Shown: piece after piece, positions 56,191 to 64,000 of the stretch | Numbering within the stretch: the first letter of the stretch is position 1 | Layout of the letters: every line of letters starts with the position of its first letter | Origin: ZC4RG20 sp036381515 | GTDB taxonomy: Bacteria; Pseudomonadota; Gammaproteobacteria; Steroidobacterales; Rariloculaceae | Length of the DNA: 64,000 bases | Reading direction: 5' to 3' | Assembly (NCBI GenBank): GCA_036381515.1 | Contig: DASVCR010000070.1 | Span: 1-64,000 of the forward strand | Notes under the pieces: generated by a model | What the model saw: only the letters and a program-made list of their open reading frames with translations | Databases searched by the model: none | What the model was told of the DNA's origin: nothing | Translations under genes and position numbers: made by a program

Positions 56191-58881
56191 TCACGCGCGG
56201 CGCTCGGCCGCGAGCAACGCGTTCAGCTCCGGCACGCACGACCCGCACGACGTCCCGGCGCCGAGGATGCGTCCGATCTCGGCCGCCGTCGTCAGTGACT
56301 GCGCGCGGATCACGTCGACGAGCACGCTGCGCGCGACCGAGAAGCACGCGCAGACGATCCCGGAGACGGCGCCGTCGCGCGGCGTCGCGCCGCCTGCGAG
56401 CAGGCTCGGCCGCATTTCGTCCGCGATCTCGGCCTCGTTGAACTGCGCGGCGAGCCACTCGCGGCCGACACCGATCGGCTCCGCGGACGCGAAGAGGCAT
56501 GCCTTGAGGCGCCGCCGGTCGAGCACGGCCGCGCGATAGCGCCGCCTGCCCGGATCCGAGAGCTCGATCCACTCGCCGTCCGCGCCGAGCACCGCGCGCG
56601 ACCACTCGGGCCAGGAGCTCGCGTCCGCATCGTCCGCGAACTCGATCCGCCAGCAGCCGCGGAGCCGCGTACGCACGACGTACTCGCATCCGGGCAGCTC
56701 GAGCGGCTCGCGCGACAGCACGAAACCGTGCCGCGCCGGCGCGTGACGCGTGAGCCGCACGGCGCCGTGCTTGAGCTCGGGCTGCCCGGAGATCGGATCG
56801 ACCTCAGGCGCGACGAGCGGATTCACGCGGCCCCATGTCGCGAATTGCGCGTTCCAGTGCATCGGCGCGAAGACCTCGCCCCTGCGGACCTCCGTCGTCA
56901 CGCGGACGCGCGCGAGCATCCGCCCGCGCGCGTTGTCGAGCACGGCGAGCCCGCCGTCGTCGAGCGCGAAACGCGCCGCGTCGTCCGGATGCACGTCGAC
57001 GAACGGCTCCGCGCGGTGGCCCGTGAGCCGAGGCGAGCGGCCGGTCCGCGTCATCGTGTGCCACTGATCGCGCGTGCGTCCGGTGTTGAGCACGATCGGC
57101 GCGGCGTCGTCCGGGAGAGTCCTCGGCGCGCGCGGCTCGATCGCGACGAGCCGAGCCTTGCCGTTCGGCGTGAAGAAGCGGCCGTCGCCGAAGAGCCGCT
57201 TCGGCCGCGCGGCCGCCGGCCCACGCCGCGCTTCATGGCGCACTTCATCGGGGACGGCCGGCAGCGGCCACTGCACCGGCTCGAGCGCGTCGTACTCGTC
57301 GTCGGAGAGCTCCGCGAGCGCGCCGATATCGAACGCGCGCGAGCCGTCGTTCTCGAACGCCGAGAGCCGCGCGTGCTCGCGAAAGATCTCGGCGGGCGAG
57401 CCGTACGCGAACGCGCGGCCGAAGCCCATGCGACGGGCGACGTCGCAGACGATGCGCCAGTCCGGCCGGCTCTCGCCGGCCGGCTCGAGGAACGGGCGCT
57501 GCCGCGAGATCCGCCGCTCGGAGTTCGTGACCGTCCCGGACTTCTCGCCCCACGCCGCCGCGGGCAGCAGCACGTGCGCGTAGCGCGTCGTGTCGGTGTG
57601 GCGGATGCAGTCCGACACGACGACGAGCGGGCAGCGCGCGAGCGCGGCCGCGACGCGATCCGCGTCGGGCATGCTGACGACCGGATTCGTCGCCATGATC
57701 CAGATCGCCTTGATCTCCCCCGTGTGCACCGCGTCGAACAGCTCGACGGCCCTCCGGCCCGGGCGCGTCGCGATGTTCGGCGCTTGCCAGAATCGCGCGA
57801 CGCGCTCGACGTGGTCCGGCGAGAACTCCATGTGCGCCGCGAGCTGGTTCGCGAGCGCACCGACCTCGCGGCCGCCCATCGCGTTCGGCTGCCCGGTGAT
57901 CGAGAACGGTCCCGCGCCGGCACGGCCGATCCGGCCGGTCGCGAGATGCACGTTCAGGATCGCGTTGACCTTGTCGGTGCCGCTCGACGACTGGTTGACG
58001 CCCTGCGAGAACAGCGTGACGACCTGCGGCGTCCGCGCGACCAGCCGATAGAACTCCGCGACGTCGCGCGCGGGCACGCCGCACGCGGCCGCGACGGCCG
58101 GCACTGAAGGCGAGGACGCCTTCGCGGCGCGCAGCGCCGCCGCTGCGCCGTCGACGTGCGCGTCGATGTACTCCCAGTCGAGCGCGTCCTCGCGCCGCAG
58201 ATAGCTCAGGAGGCCGTTGAAGAGCACCGCGTCCGTGCCGGGACGAATCGGCAGGAACACGTTCGCGACGTCGGCCGTCGCCGTGCGGCGCGGATCGATC
58301 ACGACGACGCGCACGTGCGGCCGCTCCTCCTTCGCGCGGCGCACGCGCTGGAACAGGATCGGATGGCACCACGCCATGTTCGCGCCGACGATCACGAAGA
58401 GCTCCGCGGCGTCGAGATCCGCATACGCGCCGGGCACGACGTCCTCGCCGAACGCGCGCTTGTGGCCGGCGACCGCGGACGCCATGCAGAGCCGCGAGTT
58501 CGTGTCGATGTTCGCGCTGCCGATGAAGCCCTTCATCAGCTTGTTCGCGACGTAATAGTCCTCGGTCAGGAGCTGGCCCGACACGTAGAACGCGACCGCG
58601 TCGCGGCCATGCGCGGCGATCGTCTCGGCGAAGCCCGACGCAACCGCATCGAGCGCGTCGTCCCACGTCGCGCGCCGCCCGCGGATCTCGGGATGGAGCA
58701 GGCGCCCGTCGACGCCGAGCGTCTCGGCGAGCGCGGCGCCCTTCGAGCAGAGCCGCCCCGCATTCGCGGGATGCTCCGCGTCGCCCGTGATCACGACGCT
58801 CGAGCCGCCTGCGTGCGGCCGCGCCGCGACGATGCCGCAGCCGACGCCGCAGTACGGGCACGTCGTGCGGACGGCCGTCAT
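56191..58881 (-). CDS. nasA: Assimilatory nitrate reductase catalytic subunit
   Basis: 896 residues from ATG 58881. Reduces nitrate to nitrite in the cytosol using bis-MGD molybdenum and iron-sulfur clusters. The N-terminal [4Fe-4S] site is Cys8-x2-Cys11-x3-Cys15 with Cys45 (GRLCSKG). The molybdenum ligand Cys is in DTNSRLCMASAVAGHKRAFG. GVNQSSSGTDKVNAILNVHLATG and the C-terminal MopB-type binding region (TGRTRDQWHTMTRTGRSPRL) fit NasA. The last 60 residues form a BFD-like [2Fe-2S] domain (VCACFSV and GTSCGSCVPEL). The start overlaps nirD in ATGA. Confidence 0.95.
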   Translation of the reverse strand: MTAVRTTCPYCGVGCGIVAARPHAGGSSVVITGDAEHPANAGRLCSKGAALAETLGVDGRLLHPEIRGRRATWDDALDAVASGFAETIAAHGRDAVAFYVSGQLLTEDYYVANKLMKGFIGSANIDTNSRLCMASAVAGHKRAFGEDVVPGAYADLDAAELFVIVGANMAWCHPILFQRVRRAKEERPHVRVVVIDPRRTATADVANVFLPIRPGTDAVLFNGLLSYLRREDALDWEYIDAHVDGAAAALRAAKASSPSVPAVAAACGVPARDVAEFYRLVARTPQVVTLFSQGVNQSSSGTDKVNAILNVHLATGRIGRAGAGPFSITGQPNAMGGREVGALANQLAAHMEFSPDHVERVARFWQAPNIATRPGRRAVELFDAVHTGEIKAIWIMATNPVVSMPDADRVAAALARCPLVVVSDCIRHTDTTRYAHVLLPAAAWGEKSGTVTNSERRISRQRPFLEPAGESRPDWRIVCDVARRMGFGRAFAYGSPAEIFREHARLSAFENDGSRAFDIGALAELSDDEYDALEPVQWPLPAVPDEVRHEARRGPAAARPKRLFGDGRFFTPNGKARLVAIEPRAPRTLPDDAAPIVLNTGRTRDQWHTMTRTGRSPRLTGHRAEPFVDVHPDDAARFALDDGGLAVLDNARGRMLARVRVTTEVRRGEVFAPMHWNAQFATWGRVNPLVAPEVDPISGQPELKHGAVRLTRHAPARHGFVLSREPLELPGCEYVVRTRLRGCWRIEFADDADASSWPEWSRAVLGADGEWIELSDPGRRRYRAAVLDRRRLKACLFASAEPIGVGREWLAAQFNEAEIADEMRPSLLAGGATPRDGAVSGIVCACFSVARSVLVDVIRAQSLTTAAEIGRILGAGTSCGSCVPELNALLAAERRA

Positions 58882-59276
58882 GCCCGCGCGGTGCGCGTCG
58901 TCGCAGCGGCCGGCACGTCCGCGTCCGCCGCGACGGTCTGCGCCGCGTCGTCGGCCGCGGGGGCCTCGGGCTCGACCGCGACGAGGATCCGTCCGTCCTC
59001 GATGCGCACCGGGAAGCGCATGGTCGCGCCCTCGTCCGGCCCGGTCGCCTCGCCGCTTTCGAGATCGATGACCCAGTCGTGCAGCGGACACGTCACGCAG
59101 TGCCCGTGCACGATGCCCTGCGACAGCGGCCCGCCCTTGTGCGGGCAGCGATCCTCGAGCGCGTACACGCGATCGTCGGTCGTGCGAAAGAGCGCGATCG
59201 TGCGGCCGCGAGCGCGCAGCACGCGTGCGCCGCGGCGCGGGATGGCCTCGAGCGGGCCCACGTCGACGAGCGTCAT
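58878..59276 (-). CDS. nirD: Nitrite reductase small subunit (Rieske-type NirD)
   Basis: 132 residues. A Rieske [2Fe-2S] fold with Cys44-x-His46 in DRCPHKGGPLSQG and Cys63-x2-His66 in CPLHDWVIDLESG, both pairs intact, so it should bind the cluster (E. coli NirD lacks the ligands). Partner of NirB in reduction of nitrite to ammonia. A 30-residue Ala/Thr-rich tail follows the domain. It overlaps nirB and nasA by 4 bases at each end. Confidence 0.93.
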   Translation of the reverse strand: MTLVDVGPLEAIPRRGARVLRARGRTIALFRTTDDRVYALEDRCPHKGGPLSQGIVHGHCVTCPLHDWVIDLESGEATGPDEGATMRFPVRIEDGRILVAVEPEAPAADDAAQTVAADADVPAAATTRTARA

Positions 59277-61921
59277 GCCGGCTCTCCGTCGCGGAGCGCC
59301 ACCGCGTCGAGCGGCTCGAACTCGTCGGCGTCCTTACCGGTCGCCCGCTCCGCCCAGGGATCGACCTGCGCGTAGCGCTGCGACTCGACGAAGCGTCCGT
59401 AGAGCGCGCGCCGTCCGGCATCGTCGTCGACGATCCGCTGCTTGACGTACGTCAGGCCGACGCGCTCGATCCAGGGCGCGGTCCGCTCAAGGTAGCGCGC
59501 TTCCTCGCGATAGAGCTGCAGGAACGCGCCGCAGTACTCGAGCACCTCGTCGGCGGTCGGCACCTTGCACAGGAAGTCGGTCGCGCGCACCTTCATGCCG
59601 CCGTTGCCGCCGACGTGGATCTCGTAGCCCGACTCGACGCAGACGACACCGAAATCCTTGATCGTCGCCTCCGCGCAGTTGCGCGGGCAGCCGGACACCG
59701 CGAGCTTCACCTTGTGCGGGTGCCACGAGCCCCACGTCATGCGCTCGAGCCTTACACCTAAGCCCGTCGAGTCCTGCGTGCCGAAGCGGCACCACTCCTT
59801 GCCGACGCACGTCTTCACGGTGCGAAGCGCCTTGCCGTAGGCGTGGCCCGAGACGAACCCCGCCGCGGCGAGGTCGCGCCAGATGGCCGGCAGATCCTCC
59901 TTCTTCACGCCGAGCAGGTCGATCCGCTGCCCGCCCGTGAGCTTCACGGTCGGCACGCGGTACTTCTCGGCGACCTCGGCGATCGCGCGGAGCTCCCTGG
60001 GCGACGTGACGCCGCCCCAGATTCTCGGCACGACCGAGTACGTGCCGTCGCGCTGGATGTTGCCGTGCACGCGCTCGTTGATGAAGCGTGACTGCTTGTC
60101 GTCGCGGTACTCGCCGGGCCATGCGCAGAGCAGGTAGAAGTTGAGCGCCGGGCGGCACTTGTGGCAGCCATCCTCGGCCCTCCACTCGAGGAAGCGCATG
60201 ACGTCCGGGATCGTCTTCAGCGCGTACTCGCGGATCGCCTTCCGCACCTCGTCGTGCGTATGCGCGGTGCACGGGCACATCGGCTTCACGGACGGGGACT
60301 CGGAGTAGTCGCCGCCCAGCGTGTTCGCGAGGAGTTGCTCGACGAGGCCCGTGCACGAACCGCAGGAGGAGGAGGCCTTGGTGTGCGCGCGGACCTCGTC
60401 GAGCGTGAACAGCTTCTTCTCGGTGATCGCGGCGACGATCTTGCCCTTCGTGATGCCGTTGCAGCCGCAGATCTCCGCGTGATCAGGCAGCGCCGTGACC
60501 GTGTCCGCTCCGGCGGTGCCCGAGTCGCCGACGTGCGCGGGACCGAACAGCAGCTGATCGCGCATGTCCGCGATGCTCGTGCCGTCGCGCATCAGCTGGA
60601 AGTACCACGCGCCGTCGATCGTGTCGCCGTAGAGCACGGCGCCGCGGATGCGGTCGTCCTTGACGACGAGCTTCTTGTAGACGCCTCGGCCCGGGTCCTG
60701 GAACGTCAGCACGTCGCTCTGCTCGTCCTCGATGAAGTCGCCGGCCGAGAAGAGATCGATGCCGGTGACCTTGAGCTTCGTCGACACCGTCGAGCCGGTG
60801 TAGCGCGCGATGCCGAGCTCGGCGAGGTGATTCGCGACGACCTTCGCCTGCTCGAACAGCGGCGCGACGAGCCCGTACGTCATGCCGCGGTGCTGCACGC
60901 ATTCGCCGAGCGCGTAGATCGCGGGATCGTACGTCTGCATGGTGTCGTCGACGAGCACGCCGCGGTCGCATGCGAGACCCGACCGGCGCGCGAGCTCGAC
61001 GTTCGGCCGGATGCCGACGGCCATGACGACGAGGTCCGCCGGGATTTCGTCGCCGTCGTCGAAGCGCACCGCCCGCACGGCCGACTCGTCGAAAATGGTG
61101 TCAGACACCTTTTTCGCCGCCGACCTCTCATCACACGACGTGCCGTCGAAAAAGGTGTCTGACACCATTTTCGACACCATTTTCGACACCCTTTTCGGGA
61201 GGATCGCGGCCGTCTTCGCCGGCATCTTGAACGCGATGCCGCGGGCCTCGAGCGAGCGCTTCAAGAGCGCCCCCGCCGGCGCGTCGAGCTGGCGCTCCAT
61301 CAGCGTCGGGCCGAGATGCACGACGGTCACGTCCATGCCGCGCTTCTTGAGCCCGTGCGCCGCCTCGAGCCCGAGCAGCCCGCCGCCGATCACGACCGCG
61401 CGCCGGCCGTGCCGTGCCGCCTCGACCATGTATTCGACGTCGCGAATGTCCCGGTACGTGACGACGCCGGGCAGGTCGGCGCCCGGGATCGGCAGCACGA
61501 CCGGCTTCGAGCCGGTCGCGAGGATCAGCCGGTCGTACGGCGCGCTGTCGCCGTCCGCGGTCACGACGCGCCGCTTCGCCCGGTCGATCGCGGTCACCTC
61601 GACGCCGGCCCGCAGCGTGATCCCCCGCTCGGCATACCACTCGGGGCGGTGCAGCATGATCGCGTCGAGCGTCTTCTCGGCCGCGAGCAGCGGCGACAGC
61701 AGGATGCGGTTGTAGTTGCCGTAGGGCTCCGCGCCGAACACGGTGATCTGGTAGCGCTCGGGCTCGAGCGCGAGCAGCTCCTCGATCGCACGCATGCCCG
61801 CCATCCCGTTGCCGACGAGCACGAGCCGACGCTTCCGCGAAGCGCCGTTGCCGCGGCGGGTCGCCGGCTCGGCCTTCGCCCCGACGCGCATCGCGGTACC
61901 CGACGCCGATCGCACGTACAT
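59273..61921 (-). CDS. nirB: Nitrite reductase large subunit NirB, with an in-frame repeat insertion
   Basis: 882 residues from ATG 61921, chosen for the GAAGGAGG ribosome binding site; ATG 61966 overlapping the upstream stop is an alternative. NAD(P)H- and FAD-binding domains come first (LVLVGNGMAGMRAIEELL, VVIGGGLLGLEAAHGL), then BFD-type cysteines (CGCNGITKG, SSSCGSCTG). The sirohaem/[4Fe-4S] domain follows, with CVGKEWCRFG and SGCPRNCAEA. Reduces nitrite to ammonia with six electrons. Odd: residues about 244-279 (from VSKMVSKMVSDTFFDG to VSDTIFDES) have no counterpart expected between TAAILP and VRFDDGDEIPADL. They are the translation of a GGTGTCTGACACC palindrome, which leaves the reading frame intact. 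Confidence 0.93.
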   Translation of the reverse strand: MYVRSASGTAMRVGAKAEPATRRGNGASRKRRLVLVGNGMAGMRAIEELLALEPERYQITVFGAEPYGNYNRILLSPLLAAEKTLDAIMLHRPEWYAERGITLRAGVEVTAIDRAKRRVVTADGDSAPYDRLILATGSKPVVLPIPGADLPGVVTYRDIRDVEYMVEAARHGRRAVVIGGGLLGLEAAHGLKKRGMDVTVVHLGPTLMERQLDAPAGALLKRSLEARGIAFKMPAKTAAILPKRVSKMVSKMVSDTFFDGTSCDERSAAKKVSDTIFDESAVRAVRFDDGDEIPADLVVMAVGIRPNVELARRSGLACDRGVLVDDTMQTYDPAIYALGECVQHRGMTYGLVAPLFEQAKVVANHLAELGIARYTGSTVSTKLKVTGIDLFSAGDFIEDEQSDVLTFQDPGRGVYKKLVVKDDRIRGAVLYGDTIDGAWYFQLMRDGTSIADMRDQLLFGPAHVGDSGTAGADTVTALPDHAEICGCNGITKGKIVAAITEKKLFTLDEVRAHTKASSSCGSCTGLVEQLLANTLGGDYSESPSVKPMCPCTAHTHDEVRKAIREYALKTIPDVMRFLEWRAEDGCHKCRPALNFYLLCAWPGEYRDDKQSRFINERVHGNIQRDGTYSVVPRIWGGVTSPRELRAIAEVAEKYRVPTVKLTGGQRIDLLGVKKEDLPAIWRDLAAAGFVSGHAYGKALRTVKTCVGKEWCRFGTQDSTGLGVRLERMTWGSWHPHKVKLAVSGCPRNCAEATIKDFGVVCVESGYEIHVGGNGGMKVRATDFLCKVPTADEVLEYCGAFLQLYREEARYLERTAPWIERVGLTYVKQRIVDDDAGRRALYGRFVESQRYAQVDPWAERATGKDADEFEPLDAVALRDGEPA
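61090..61174. repeat. Perfect palindromic repeat inside nirB
   Basis: Arms 61090-61117 and 61147-61174 (core TGGTGTCAGACACCTTTTTC) are an exact 28-bp inverted repeat around a 29-base spacer. A partial extra copy (CACCATTTTCGACACCCTTTTCGG) follows to about 61198. Same family as the hairpin at 38160-38212. The frame of nirB runs through without a stop. Confidence 0.92.
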
Positions 61922-61962
61922 GCCGTTCCCTCCTTCGAACCGTTTTGGATTCCTGCCGTCGT

Positions 61963-63684
61963 TCATGCCGCCTCCGCCTCGTCGACCGTGCGCCCGCGCT
62001 CGCAGCACGCGAGAAAATCGAGCAGCTCGCGCCGATACCGGTAATAGCTCGGATGCTCGAGCAGCGACCTGCGGTTGCGCGGCCGCGGCAGATCGACCTC
62101 GAGCACCTTCCCGACCTTCGCGTTCGGGCCGTTCGTCATCATCACGACGCGATCGGCGAGCAGGATCGCCTCGTCGACGTCGTGGGTGACGCAGATCGCC
62201 GTGACCCGCGTGCGCGCCCAGACGTCCATCAGGACCTCCTGCAGCTCCCAGCGCGTCAGCGAATCGAGCATGCCGAACGGCTCGTCGAGCAGGAGCAGCT
62301 TCGGGCTCAGCGCGAACGCGCGCGCGATGCCGACGCGCTGCCGCATGCCGGCGGACAGCTCGCGGGCGGGCTTGTCGGCGTGGTCGGCGAGACCGACGCG
62401 CGCGAGGTAGTAGCGCACGATTTCGTCGCGCTCGTGGCGCTCGGCATGGCGATACACGCGATCGACGCCGAGCGCGACGTTCTCCGCGGCCGTGAGCCAC
62501 GGGAAGAGGCTCGGCGTCTGGAACACGACCGCGCGGTCGGGTCCCGCCGTCGTGACCTCCCGGCCGTCGACGACGATGCCGCCCGAGCTCACCTCGCTCA
62601 GACCCGCCGCCATCGACAGCACCGTCGACTTGCCGCAGCCCGAGTGGCCGATCAGCGAGACGAACTCGCCCTTGCGCATCCTCAGGTTGAAGCCGTCGAC
62701 GACGGTCAGCGGCCCTTCACGCGTCGGGTAGGTCTTTCGAACCTCGAAGAACTCGACGTAGTGGTTCACGGGCCGCGTCTTCGCCGCGCGCAGGTACGCA
62801 CGCGGCGGATCGCGCGGCACGATCGGCGTCACGTCCGGCAACTTCTCGGAGCCGCTCGCGGACGTCGAGCGCGCCGCGCGCGCACGGCCTGCGTCGAGCA
62901 GATAACGCGTGATCGCGCGCTTCAAGCGCCTGAACTCCGGATCGTCGTCGAGCACGGTCCGGTCGCGCGGACGCGGCAGCGCGACGTCGAACGGCTCGCC
63001 GAGCGTCCCGCGCGGCCCGGGCAAGAGCGGCACGATGCGATCCGCGAGCAGGATCGCCTCGTCGACGTCGTTCGTGACGAGCACGATCGTGTTCCGCTCG
63101 CGCTCGGCGAGCGCCGCAATCTCGTCCTGAAGCTTCGCGCGCGTCAGCGCGTCGAGCGCGGACAGCGGCTCGTCGAGCAGCAGCATCTTCGGCGCCTGCG
63201 CGAGCGCCCGCGCGACCGCGACGCGCTGCCGCATGCCGCCCGAGAGCTGCGCCGGCTTTCTGTCGCGTGCGTGCGCAAGGCCGACCTTCTCGACGTACTC
63301 TGCGACCCTCGCGCGGCGCTCGGACCTCGGCAGGTGACGGAGCACGGCGTCGACCGCGAGCGCGACGTTGCCCTCGACCGAGAGCCACGGCATCAGCGAG
63401 TAGCTCTGGAACACGACGCCGCGCTCGGGGCCCGGACCCGTCACGGGCTTGCCGTCGAACACGATCTGACCTTCGCTCGGCGTCTCGAGCCCGGCCATCA
63501 ACGACACGAGCGTCGATTTGCCTGCGCCCGAGAAGCCGACGATCGCGACGAGCTCGCCGGGCGCGATCTCGAGGTTCACGTCGACGAGCACGTGCGCCGC
63601 GTCGGACCCCGAGCCGTACGATTTCGCGACGCCCTCGAGCCTCATCAGCGGCTCGCTCGGCGCGCCCTTCGCCGCCCGGCTCAT
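61963..63684 (-). CDS. Tandem-ATPase ABC protein of a nitrate-type transporter
   Basis: 573 residues with two complete ABC domains joined by a linker of about 70 residues. Domain 1: Walker A GFSGAGKST 50-58, signature LSGGMRQ 147-153, Walker B LLLDEP 168-173. Domain 2: GHSGCGKST 346-354, LSAGMRQ 443-449, LLLDEP 464-469. Both belong to the nitrate/taurine/sulfonate family. The switch (H-loop) histidine is present in domain 2 (VTHDVDEA, His501) but is Asn205 in domain 1 (VTNDVDEA), so site 1 may be impaired. Fusion of both ATPases into one chain is unlike the cyanobacterial NrtC-NrtD pair. It is followed by nirB. Confidence 0.88.
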   Translation of the reverse strand: MSRAAKGAPSEPLMRLEGVAKSYGSGSDAAHVLVDVNLEIAPGELVAIVGFSGAGKSTLVSLMAGLETPSEGQIVFDGKPVTGPGPERGVVFQSYSLMPWLSVEGNVALAVDAVLRHLPRSERRARVAEYVEKVGLAHARDRKPAQLSGGMRQRVAVARALAQAPKMLLLDEPLSALDALTRAKLQDEIAALAERERNTIVLVTNDVDEAILLADRIVPLLPGPRGTLGEPFDVALPRPRDRTVLDDDPEFRRLKRAITRYLLDAGRARAARSTSASGSEKLPDVTPIVPRDPPRAYLRAAKTRPVNHYVEFFEVRKTYPTREGPLTVVDGFNLRMRKGEFVSLIGHSGCGKSTVLSMAAGLSEVSSGGIVVDGREVTTAGPDRAVVFQTPSLFPWLTAAENVALGVDRVYRHAERHERDEIVRYYLARVGLADHADKPARELSAGMRQRVGIARAFALSPKLLLLDEPFGMLDSLTRWELQEVLMDVWARTRVTAICVTHDVDEAILLADRVVMMTNGPNAKVGKVLEVDLPRPRNRRSLLEHPSYYRYRRELLDFLACCERGRTVDEAEAA

Positions 63685-64000
63685 CGGCTCTCTCCGCGCG
63701 ACACGGCCGCCTGCAGCGCGAGCATCAAGCGGTCGAGCAGGAAGCCGATCAGGCCGATCGTCAGCACGGCGACGAGGATCCGCGCGAGAGACGACGACGA
63801 GCCGTTCTGGAACTCGTCCCAGACGAACTTCCCGAGGCCCGGATTCTGCGCGAGCATCTCGGCGGCGATCAGCACCATCCAGCCGACGCCGAGCGAGAGG
63901 CGGAGCCCCGTGAAGATCAACGGCAGCGCGGCGGGCAGCACGATCTTCGTGAGCTTCGTGGTCCAGCCGAGCCGAAGGACACGGCCGACGTTCGTGAGAT
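63681..64000 (-). CDS. ABC transporter permease of nitrate type, 5' part beyond the window
   Basis: The frame enters from the right edge and ends at 63681, overlapping the ATPase start in ATGA. About 106 C-terminal residues are visible. They begin with LTNVGRVLRLGWTTKLTKIV and run into LPAALPLIFTGLRLSLGVGWMVLIAAEM, which contains the EAA-loop region of binding-protein-dependent permeases, then two more hydrophobic segments. Nitrate permease (NrtB-like) is inferred from the operon with nirBD and nasA; taurine or sulfonate permeases look alike. Confidence 0.85.
   Translation of the reverse strand, partial: LTNVGRVLRLGWTTKLTKIVLPAALPLIFTGLRLSLGVGWMVLIAAEMLAQNPGLGKFVWDEFQNGSSSSLARILVAVLTIGLIGFLLDRLMLALQAAVSRGESR

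Overview
The window is very GC-rich (roughly two thirds or more by eye) and densely coded, with operons whose genes overlap by 1-14 bases (TGATG and ATGA junctions). It has several large TonB-dependent receptors, a PQQ-dependent dehydrogenase, DUF6152 and PDFTGVW-type secreted proteins, GlnRS, and two families of short palindromic repeats (cores GGGGTCAGAGCCC and GGTGTCTGACACC). I infer a free-living gammaproteobacterium, possibly near Steroidobacterales or Woeseiales. The repeats and gene mix suggest this, but no rRNA is present to prove it. I found no tRNA, rRNA, CRISPR array, integrase or transposase gene.

Layout. 0-1.6 kb: phosphoglycerate mutase and a gamma-carbonic-anhydrase-like protein, followed by a minisatellite-like tandem repeat. 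1.9-6.3 kb (minus): a tightly coupled four-gene membrane operon with MotA/ExbB-like and MotB-like proteins, a membrane-anchored vWA-like protein and a four-helix membrane protein. It is unassigned and one of two candidates for an undescribed system. 6.6-19.1 kb: secreted proteins, a TonB receptor, prolyl oligopeptidase, a DUF4168 protein, a PQQ dehydrogenase, thioesterase II, a beta-hydroxyacid dehydrogenase and a small-molecule kinase. 19.4-26.4 kb: a second TonB receptor, then a TPP riboswitch controlling a third receptor and a PnuC-type permease, which reads as thiamin uptake. 26.4-30.3 kb: molybdenum cofactor genes (moaB, a mocA-like gene, moaA-moaC-moaD-moaE). 30.5-33.9 kb: a methyltransferase/FAD-oxidoreductase pair, probably for methyl-branched fatty acids, bracketed by two oppositely oriented copies of a palindromic element. 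33.9-38.1 kb: glnS, two small exported proteins and moeA.

38.2-49.9 kb is the second candidate: two divergent gene sets. The minus set runs from a HzsA-like haem lipoprotein through two outer-membrane barrel proteins to a TlpA-like thioredoxin, DUF4266 and DUF3570. The plus set has a CxxCH protein, a LamG/cytochrome lipoprotein and a Tat-exported DUF1501-like protein. Together they look like an extracytoplasmic redox or surface system whose substrate is unknown. 49.9-50.4 kb is a dense array of the short repeats forming a large inverted repeat. 50.5-56.1 kb: a methyltransferase, a 31-residue membrane peptide, an ACT protein and UPF0210 protein pair, a TPR protein and a Gdx/SugE guanidinium exporter.

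56.2-64.0 kb (minus) is an assimilatory nitrate operon: ABC permease (cut by the window end), a tandem-ATPase protein, nirB, nirD and nasA. NasA needs the molybdenum cofactor whose synthesis genes lie 20-30 kb upstream. The most striking sequence-level observation is that the short palindromic repeats have entered coding sequence in frame: an 85-base perfect palindrome sits inside nirB, and another repeat forms part of the signal-peptide region of the thiamin-type receptor.
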